Positions 56,786 to 64,000 of a DNA stretch of 64,000 bases are shown here, in pieces. Source of the stretch: Asterias rubens. Taxonomy: Eukaryota; Echinodermata; Asteroidea; Forcipulatida; Asteriidae. The position numbers and the translations under genes are program-made. Position 1 is the stretch's first letter, and each line of letters opens with the position of its first letter. Below the pieces are notes generated by a model that saw nothing but the letters and a program-made list of their open reading frames with translations, was not told the origin of the DNA and did not search any database. Location of the stretch: assembly GCF_902459465.1 (NCBI RefSeq), contig NC_047073.1, forward strand, positions 9,983,036 to 10,047,035. The letters run 5' to 3'.

Positions 56786-57202
56786 AGACAACAACGATAC
56801 ATTAACCATTTTTATTGGTTCTCGCTTTGGACATTAACACTGTTTAATTCCGCCCTCTTCCGGATCCGTTAGAGGGTGCATCAGTTCGATTTTGAAGGGG
56901 GCGGTTTGAATTGACATTCACTCTGTCGTAAAGCCCCAATGTTGTTCTCAAGGATGAAGGCGAGGGCACTCTTAAAGGGAAGGTGTTAGTTTGTTAATCA
57001 CTTTTACAATTAATGGCATTAATCAGTCATTCTATAGGCTACCCCTTAGGAATATGCAACATGATGTGCGCAATAATATAATATTCATAAATACCTCAGA
57101 CAGTTTCGCTATTCCTGGTGGAGAGCGCGTCACGTGGGGGTGTTTAAACGGTTGATAATGACCAGCTGGAGCTTCGTTAATAACCGGTTGTTTTCGAATA
57201 CT

Positions 57203-57319
57203 ACGCGCTAGTCTTGGTGCAAGACGTTTCTTGTACGGGCGATGCGGGCGCTGTTGGTGAGTTGGCCGCGCTGTGTGTGAAAGGAAAACGAGAACGTCTT
57301 GCATCAAGACTATACGCGC
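57203..57319. mobile_element. Short foldback element
   Basis: ACGCGCTAGTCTTGGTGCAA pairs with TTGCATCAAGACTATACGCG. Confidence 0.7.
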
Positions 57320-57446
57320 ACGAACGAAACGGAAACTGTCGTCTCAGTCGTTACAATGCAATATACGGAGGTACAGAGCTCAAGCGATAAATTTTACAGA
57401 GTTTTGTACTTTATTACGCCTTTTATTTTTAACCAAAACGAATGGA

Positions 57447-57554
57447 AATAAAAGAGTAACGACTTGTTCTTAAACGGCCGTTTAAAACCTTGCAGGATCA
57501 ACGACCCTGCCGGTTTTAAACGGCCGTTTAAGAACTCGTCGCTACCCTTTTATT
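57447..57554. mobile_element. Near-perfect palindrome, about 108 bp
   Basis: AATAAAAGAGTAACGACTTG to the inverse at the right; the core CTTAAACGGCCGTTTAA occurs in both arms (near 57472 and 57513). Confidence 0.85.
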
Positions 57555-57687
57555 CCCTTAGTTAAAAAATAATTCCATTATAAATGTTGGTTGGAAGCCT
57601 CACAGCAGCTGTCGGTGTATAAAGCGAGAAAATTGTCACTTTGAAGTAATATGTGGTTATGTAAAAAGATATCAGTTTTATGCAACA

Positions 57688-57839
57688 CAATGGGAGACTT
57701 TTAGGACGCTTGGTGGCAGCAGACTTACCAGGTAAAATCCATTGTTCTCGGTCATGTGCGCACGCTCAGAACTACGTAAACAATGGAAATTTACCTGGTA
57801 AGTCTGCTGCCACCTATAGCGTCCCAAAGTCTCCCATTG
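57688..57839. mobile_element. Foldback element
   Basis: CAATGGGAGACTTTTAGGAC pairs with GTCCCAAAGTCTCCCATTG; inner GGTGGCAGCAGACTTACCAG and its inverse also pair. Confidence 0.9.
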
Positions 57840-58799
57840 CAATCTTCATACACAGATTATTCTTCCTGCGTGGACATTGCTCATGATAGTCGGCTATACA
57901 TAAAAAATGCGACCATCTTTTGATGTGAAATTTTCCCAGGTTAGTTTTGTTGTAAATAGCTAAGAACAACTCTACTTGGCAAGTAGATACACACATGGTG
58001 TTACCGCAAACCAAATATACATCAATATCTACACAGTCCCCAAAAACAAAGTTACACTGCAAGGTTGTCCCCCACAGTTAAAAAAGGTGCTTTGTGTGGA
58101 TTGCTTAAAGGAGGTGTTTCCATTGGGATAAGTTTGTAAAGGTATAGTAATATTTTCAGGATTTTTTATTGTTATTGTGAGTCTCCATACGATTAAAACA
58201 AATCAAAATCGTCACTTTGCTACATGTTGTAAACAGAGTGAAATTAAAAAAGATCAATATTTGGTGTCACATCATCTTCCTTGGAGGTCGGGTTAGGTTC
58301 ACACATTAAGTTTCAATCAAGTCAGTACTAAGACGTATTTACTTCCATTCCAATAGCAAATTGACAACTGCAATAACATCACGCCCCATCTCCATGGTCA
58401 AAAAGGGCAATTCATTTCCCGCGCATTATTTCCAGTTACGAGGTAATTGTTTGTTGTTAAAACACCGTCGTACCGGAAAGAATCAAAGATGAAACTCGAT
58501 TATTTATTAATAAGTCCATATAATTCCTTTTCGAAGAACTAACCCTTTGTCGTGCTAAATACAGAAGTGGGACAAACATTTACTTTTGAGGAGAGAGAGA
58601 TTTAGGTGATAAATTGTTGGGATCAACGGACCCGGTTCCCCCGGAAAATTGTCTCTCCCCGCTGCGCCACCGCGGTGGCTGTGCGGTGCTAGGTCCTCGT
58701 GAGTTCACAAAATTAAACGTTTCTTGGAACTTTTGACAGCGGATTAAAGCACAATAATTTGTCAGATTCGGTCTGCTGAGTTGAAGAAATGACAAACCT
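57840..58799. other. Intergenic DNA, nothing recognised
   Basis: AT-rich, with a GC-rich patch at 58620-58700. No supported gene. Confidence 0.4.
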
Positions 58800-59350
58800 C
58801 AATTTTATTTATTTGGTTTTACCCTTATACCGATGTCTGTAAGCACAAAACTCCCCGAGTTTGTGAAGCCAATCACAGACATATTACTCGGGTGTGATTC
58901 GAACCCATGAACTTTGCAACTCCAGAGCAATATCTTACCAACTATACGAGGCAGTGCGAATCCTTGCTTCGGGTGGCCTACCGCAACGATTGTCAAACTT
59001 GCATCGGGGATAAAGAATATGATTTGGTTTTATCCTTTACACCGATGTGTGTAAGCACAATACTTTCCCGAGTACTTTCCCGAGTTCTGTGAAAACAAGT
59101 AGCAGTCAAATTACTCGGGTGGGATTCGAACCCACGACATTTGCCATGATAGAACAGATTTCTTATACCACCGAGATTGTCCAGTATCAAAGTATATATA
59201 AGACAGTTCGAATCTTATTATTTAAGCAGTGGGTACCGCAACGATTTATTACACTTTAAGTTTGCATCGGCCATAAAGAATAATATTATTTGGATTTAAC
59301 CCCGACAGCGATTTTTGTATAGCACACGGTACTTTCCCGAGTTCTGTGCA
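58800..59350 (-). repeat. Tandem array of SINE-derived units
   Basis: Units near 58800-59020, 59025-59280 and a partial one to 59350, same family as 25800-26610: TTTACCCTTATACCGATG, ACTCGGGTGNGATTCGAACC and GGATAAAGAATA recur. Confidence 0.7.
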
Positions 59351-59372
59351 AACAAATCACACGCACTGTGAT

Positions 59373-59736
59373 TTAAAGACACTGGTTATAGTCACTCGGT
59401 GTATCTCAACATATGCATAAAATAACGAACCTGTAAAAAATTGAGCTAAATCTCGCAACGTCGAAGTTGCGAGATAATAATGAAAGAAAAAACACCCTTG
59501 TTACACGAAGTTGTGTGATTTCAGATGCTTGGTTTCGGGACCTCAAAATCTAATTCTTAGGTCTTGAAATCAAATTCGTGGAAAATTACTTCGTTCTCGA
59601 AAGCTATAGTTACTTCAGAGGGAGCCGTGTCTCACAATGTTTAATACTATCATCAGCTCTCAATTGCCATTTATCAAATAAGTTTTTATGCTAACAATTA
59701 TTTTGAGTAATTACCAATAGTGTCCACTGCCTTCAG
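59373..59736 (+). mobile_element. Family A element inserted in the SINE array
   Basis: Left TTAA at 59373-59376; right end reads GTCCACTGCCTTCAG (TTAA lost). It separates the SINE units at 58.8-59.35 kb from the unit at 59.74 kb. Confidence 0.8.
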
Positions 59737-59739
59737 TTT

Positions 59740-59970
59740 GCACCGGGGATAAATAATATGATTTGGTTTTACCCGTGTTAGAACTATTTTATACTCACTG
59801 TACTCTACCGAGTTCAGTGAAAACGAATCACGTGCATATTACTTGCTTAGGATTAGAACCACAGACACACAGAACCTATAGGTTCTTTATGTCTGTGGAT
59901 TAGAACCCATAACCGTTGCCACTCTAGAGCAGTATCATACCACCGAGAAGATACAGGCAAGTCGTCCTAT
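59740..59970 (-). repeat. SINE-derived unit with an inverted internal insert
   Basis: Same SINE family. At 59856-59905 the block GATTAGAACC is duplicated around a hairpin (CCACAGACA...TGTCTGTGG, centre CCTATAGG). Confidence 0.65.
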
Positions 59971-59973
59971 AGA

Positions 59974-60113
59974 GGGTGCGTTTGTTTAGCTTCCCCGGGT
60001 CGACCCCGGTGTGTAGCGTGTTTTTTCTTCCCAGGACGAACGTGTGCAGAAAAGTTCGTCCTGGAAAAAAACACACACCAGGGTCGACACAGGGAAGCTA
60101 AACGAACGCACCC
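59974..60113. mobile_element. Family G short foldback element
   Basis: GGGTGCGTTTGTTTAGCTTC on the left, GAAGCTAAACGAACGCACCC on the right; inner arms CAGGACGAAC/GTTCGTCCTG pair. Confidence 0.85.
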
Positions 60114-61213
60114 ATATATTTAATAGCAGCAATACGACGTGTGGTTTCCCCTGCCAAGAAATCATGTGTTAGTGAACCATTGCATGGATCATCCCTCTAG
60201 ACTAGCCAATGTCTGCAATTCATCATGACACACCTGTGGTAATATAACCCATGCGGTTTCCTTTCGATGAAAGGAATTAGAAAGTTCTCGTCTCTGGAGA
60301 TTCCTTGTCGGGACAACAGGTGTCTGGGATACAATACAGACTTGAAATAAGACTATTTCATGAGAGGTTTTTGCCAAAGTCCCAGTCGTTGACATCCGCT
60401 TTAGACTCCATTGGGTTTAAGTATAAGCTACCGCAGACTGTGACGTCATGGATAACGGGAGAGTAGAGAACTATACAAATATTGCTCCCGAATTCTGTAA
60501 ATTATATGACAGTCCCCCCCCCCCCCCGGTTATCAGTTTTATTAATTAGAGCAAAATATTTTTTCAATTAAACACTTAAAATGGTCATTCGCTTATTAAG
60601 GGTTGGTAAATTATGTTAACGTCCACAACTTTCAGGAGCATTGAATTGTTGTATTCTACCTCTCTACCTTCGCCTCCATGATTTGTCTAAACAAAAAACT
60701 GGCTTGTAGAAGTCTGTGGATAAGTCATTGAAACTGAGCGGATATTTCACTTGGAGAAGATAGAAGGCCTACGTGAGAAATATCACTATGTTTGTGAAAG
60801 AATGAAACCGAAAGCTTTGACATTGGTAACTAAAAACGAGAGCTTATTTTGGGAATTTTTGTTTTAACCAAATCAAACCTTTTATGGTTATTGATTTCTA
60901 AAAATTTCAAGCAAAAATCGAATTTCGTTGTTGTCTGTTCCAGTAAACTGGTGGGGGCTCGGGTTCGCAAACGCGACGGCAAGCAATCACAGTGTGACAA
61001 AATCGTTACTGCAATTTCTTTCTTAAAAAAAAAAAAAAAAAAAAAAAAATCAAAATATCACTGAAACAATAGAGCACCAGAACTCAAACTCAAACATGCA
61101 AGATGTTATATGAGCGTCAAGAAACCGCCAGACCCGATGGCGATGATTGCAAATAAATAACAAATTTGTCGCCTCAAAGTAAACAAGTACCCATGGTGTG
61201 TATATGAACCAGA
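60114..61213. other. Intergenic DNA upstream of the secreted-protein promoter
   Basis: C tract at 60515-60528 and an A tract at 61026-61049. No supported gene. Confidence 0.4.
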
Positions 61214-61350
61214 TAACCACGTGTGGGCGGTGTACAGTGAACCGTTCACGTGACACAGATGGGGTCACGTGATGTTTCGCCTAACCAATCACGTCTCAAA
61301 CTCATTTCCAATGCGTATATAACAAAAACTATCACTGCCTATAATAGATC
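61214..61350 (+). promoter_or_regulatory. TATA promoter with CCAAT box and three CACGTG E-boxes
   Basis: CACGTG occurs at 61218-61223, 61247-61252 and 61266-61271; the last is in the palindrome TCACGTGA. CCAAT is at 61285-61289 and TATATAA at 61316-61322, which would place transcription start near 61345-61350 and a 5' leader of about 155 bases before the ATG at 61505. E-boxes of this kind are bound by bHLH-zip factors (USF, MITF/TFE). Confidence 0.65.
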
Positions 61351-61504
61351 CCATTTATAGCACTAAACAGTCTGTTCTTAAAAGTGTGCAAGATTTTCCA
61401 GTTCGGAGTTAGGTGTTCGCAAACCAACTGTTTCCAGTGATTATCTCGGGTTCGTTGCATCGTGAGCTGTTAGTGTTACGAGTAGCGCTGGAGTAGAGAA
61501 AGCT

Positions 61505-61567
61505 ATGAGGCTCGTTGTGGCAGTTCTGTTGCTGGTGCTAAGTGCAGATGTCTTCACAAATGCATCT
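61505..61567 (+). CDS. First coding exon (signal peptide) of a secreted protein, gene continues past window
   Basis: The ATG at 61505 opens 21 codons reading MRLVVAVLLLVLSADVFTNAS, directly followed by a GTGAGT splice donor at 61568 (phase 0). The peptide is a typical signal sequence. A strong promoter lies 180-290 bp upstream. No second exon could be identified before the end of the window, so intron 1 probably exceeds 2.4 kb. The family cannot be recognised from the signal peptide alone. Confidence 0.6.
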
Positions 61568-62154
61568 GTGAGTATATCATAATGGCTGTTGTATTCAATT
61601 GCAAAAAGCTGGCTCTTAATCAGTATTTTTTATTAATTTATTTTACCTATATCATTCTTTAAGAGCCTACGTGCAAAAATACACTCTCGTTTTGGGGAGG
61701 GATGTTTGTCTTGACAAAAACATGTTTAAAATGATAAACTAATAGGCCTTAATATTGATGACGACGTCATCATTTAGTTCTTAGGGTTGCCTCGTGTTCT
61801 ACTTTGAAGAGGGTTAAAACAAGGACACAAGCCCAAATCGAATATATTTAGTGCAAAAACAGTCAAAAGGCAGGTTTATTTAATTCCTTATGTAGGTTAT
61901 ATGATCTAAACAAGGCTCGACAGGGTTGGTGTGGATAGAATAATGTTTTATTGTCACTTGTAAAGAAAATATTTGTACAGTGAAATGCGTTTTGGTTTTG
62001 CGTGTCTAAAAATATTTCATATAAAAATTACACTAAAAATTTACCATTTATACAAAAATACATCGAGATATAGTATAAATATCTCTGAAAAGTATTACAA
62101 TATACAGGCGAAATACGAAAAGATAAAAACAGATGAAACGTCCATGACCAGGAA

Positions 62155-62310
62155 CCAATTTCGTAGAGCTGCTTAAGCAGAAAACATTGCTTAAAAGTTT
62201 CTGCGAAGCAAAAACACGCAGGATACCAGACAAAGATTCTATATGAACATATTATTATGGCGGGTAAACTGATTCTTGTATGAACCATATAGTTTTGTTG
62301 TGCGCAGCTG
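62155..62310. mobile_element. Family D fragment
   Basis: CCAATTTCGTAGAGCTGCTTAAGC and a TACCAGACAAAG core; the right end is unclear. Confidence 0.5.
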
Positions 62311-62336
62311 CTTTTTGTGCCTTCTGTGTTTTTTTA

Positions 62337-62731
62337 TTAAAGACTTTGGACAATAATGGTAATTGTGAAAGACCAGTCTTCTCACTTGGTGTATCTCAAC
62401 ATAATTTTTATGCATAAAATAACAAACTTGTGAAAATTTGAGCTCAATTGGTCGTCAAATTTGCAAGATAATAATGAATGAAAAACACCCTTGTCACAAT
62501 AAGTTGTGTGCTTTCAGATGCTTGACTTCGAAACCAGATGCTTGATTTCGAAATTTTGAGGTCTCGAAATCAAATTCTTTGAAAATTGCTTCTTTCTCGA
62601 AAACTACATTACTTCAGAGGGAGTCGTTTCTCACAATGTTTTATACAACAGCTCCCCATTCCACGTTTCCAAGTAAGGTTTTATGCTAATAATTATTTTG
62701 AGTAAATACCAATAGTGTCCACTGCCTTTAA
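62337..62731 (+). mobile_element. Family A element in the secreted-protein intron
   Basis: TTAA at 62337-62340 and 62728-62731. The segment CAGATGCTTGATTTCGAA is partly duplicated in the centre (62514 and 62535). Confidence 0.85.
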
Positions 62732-63572
62732 GCACGAGAAGAATGCTGTATAAAATTGTTATTTCAAAGAGCTTACCAACAAAGCTATTTGTATCTTGTT
62801 ATTTTATTTTCATCAGGGATCTGTTTCATAGACACGCAGAAGTGTTTTCCTACGCAAAGGCACTTAGCACAACTGCTATTTAATTGAAACTGCTTAAAGT
62901 AAGAAAAGCACGTGACAATCTAAACTTGCGTGCCATTGGTTGTTTAATGACGACGCAACAACAAACAAAATACAATTTTGCTTTCGCACATTTTTTCTGT
63001 TCCGTGGCAAACCGTAAATTTTCCTTACCAGTAAACAGATTCATGACTTTGACCAATATAAGTAGGCATGGTCTATAACTCATTATTTTAAGTGTCTGTT
63101 AAGATACATAATCTAGTTAAGACAAGACTTGAAGAGCTGTTTGTTAATCATGAACCGCCACCGTGAAAGTCCGATAGAATCAATACCTTGCGTGCGCCAA
63201 CCCAAAACACCAGCCGTGAAAATGTACATATTAACGGTCGAAAAGTCCTCCTAATAAACGCCTCTCAAAACATCACGAGAGGGGTCGGTTTCAAAGGTCG
63301 ATGTGGTGCATCGATTTAGAACGGTCATGATGAAGTAAACAAGCATACTCATCGACTTCTCAAAAAAGAAAGTGCATGTTGTTCAGGCAAGAGAAGACCG
63401 TCAATGCAACCAACTGACGTAGGAAAACAAAATGGTAAAATTGCAAAAACAAAGAGGGGGTTGATCACGCGCCCCCGTTACTATTATGTCCTTCCAATTA
63501 TTACCAAGTTAGGCAGGATCGAACGCAATCTGCATCTTCAATAAGATGACGGGGTTCATTCTTATATCTTAA
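62732..63572. other. Nothing recognised
   Basis: Probably intron 1 of the secreted-protein gene. Short frames on both strands overlap each other and lack support. Confidence 0.4.
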
Positions 63573-63742
63573 GCCTGGTTCATACTTTCTGCGAATGCGA
63601 ATGTGGTGGCGAATTTTGACGTCACGTCACAGCCCTGTTTCACAAAACTTGAGCACATATAGGGCAACCCATACGCGCATTATTCGTCGCGAATTTGTGA
63701 CGTCAAAAAACGTATCGCATTTGCATGAAGTATGGACCGGGC
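63573..63742. mobile_element. Foldback element with ends GCCTGGTTCATACTT
   Basis: GCCTGGTTCATACTT at the left pairs with AAGTATGGACCGGGC at the right; TGACGTCA occurs in both arms. Confidence 0.8.
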
Positions 63743-64000
63743 GTGACTCTTTAAATCCTCAGAGTGGCCATCATTATTATTTGAGGAGAACTGAGAGTTA
63801 AAATTCTTCGGGAACGGTGAAAAATCAAAATGAAGTGTCAATGGATTTTGACCCTAATAAAGTCAATGAGGGCAATTTGTTTACATCATTTGTTTTGTCT
63901 TTATAAAGACTCTTGCACTTTACAATGTAATGATTTGGTCCTCAGGCTGAATTTCATTCCGGTCTTAAAGTAAACTGTTTCTCCGAACTGAGGCACGAGA
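63743..64000. other. Nothing recognised at the window edge
   Basis: AT-rich, presumed intron. No splice site pair could be supported. Confidence 0.3.

Overview
The window is eukaryotic nuclear DNA from a deuterostome invertebrate, most likely an echinoderm and probably a sea star. Evidence seen directly: multi-exon genes with GT-AG introns, long AT-rich introns, and very dense short inverted-repeat elements and tRNA-derived SINEs. The echinoderm/sea-star assignment is inference from protein similarity and the look of the repeats. No operons, CRISPR arrays, rRNA genes or convincing functional tRNA genes were seen. Most open frames in the window are fragments of repeats.

Five coding loci can be supported. 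(1) 9551-10309 (-): an intronless secreted protein with a C-type lectin domain and a C-terminal PAN/apple-like domain. (2) 22135-31154 (-): a complete six-exon SLC35E1-like transporter of 361 aa; all exon phases fit. (3) 32603-36154 (+): a five-exon gene joining a Cys-rich, probably zinc-binding N-terminus, a Pro/Thr repeat linker and an intronless protein kinase domain (about 540 aa). (4) 41581-51862 (-): a complete eight-exon chloride-channel CLIC-like 1 (CLCC1) gene of about 770 aa; all exons join in phase 0. (5) 61505-61567 (+): the first coding exon (signal peptide) of a secreted-protein gene running off the right edge, behind a clear TATA/CCAAT/E-box promoter. A possible further exon lies at 3069-3223 (-). 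A decayed CR1/Jockey-type LINE reverse transcriptase end lies at 53016-53350 (-).

The rest is largely mobile DNA. Family letters used below: A = elements of about 370 bp with ends reading AAAGGCAGTGGACACTATTG and a central palindrome, bounded by TTAA (about 20 copies); B = ends AAAGCCATTGGAC, also TTAA; C = ends AAAGGAACACGTTGCC, also TTAA; D = ends GGGCCCAATTTCATAGAGC; F = ends GGGCCCAATTTCATGGCTC; G = ends GGGTGCGTTCG; plus several single foldback elements. TTAA borders on A, B and C point to piggyBac-type mobilisation. Useful structures include a clean nested insertion (11457-12228), an A/C chimera (17261-17608), head-to-tail SINE arrays inside an SLC35E1 intron and at 58.8-60.0 kb, and a captured splice acceptor inside the kinase gene.

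Layout: 0-9 kb, repeats and a possible exon; 9.5-10.3 kb, lectin; 11-21 kb, repeat field; 22-31 kb, SLC35E1; 31.2-32.6 kb, gap between the divergent SLC35E1 and kinase genes; 32.6-36.2 kb, kinase; 36.4-41.5 kb, tandem and foldback repeats; 41.6-51.9 kb, CLCC1; 52-61 kb, repeats and LINE remnant; 61.2-64 kb, start of a secreted-protein gene. The genes are unrelated in function (Golgi/ER transport, ER channel, kinase signalling, secreted lectin); no pathway links them.
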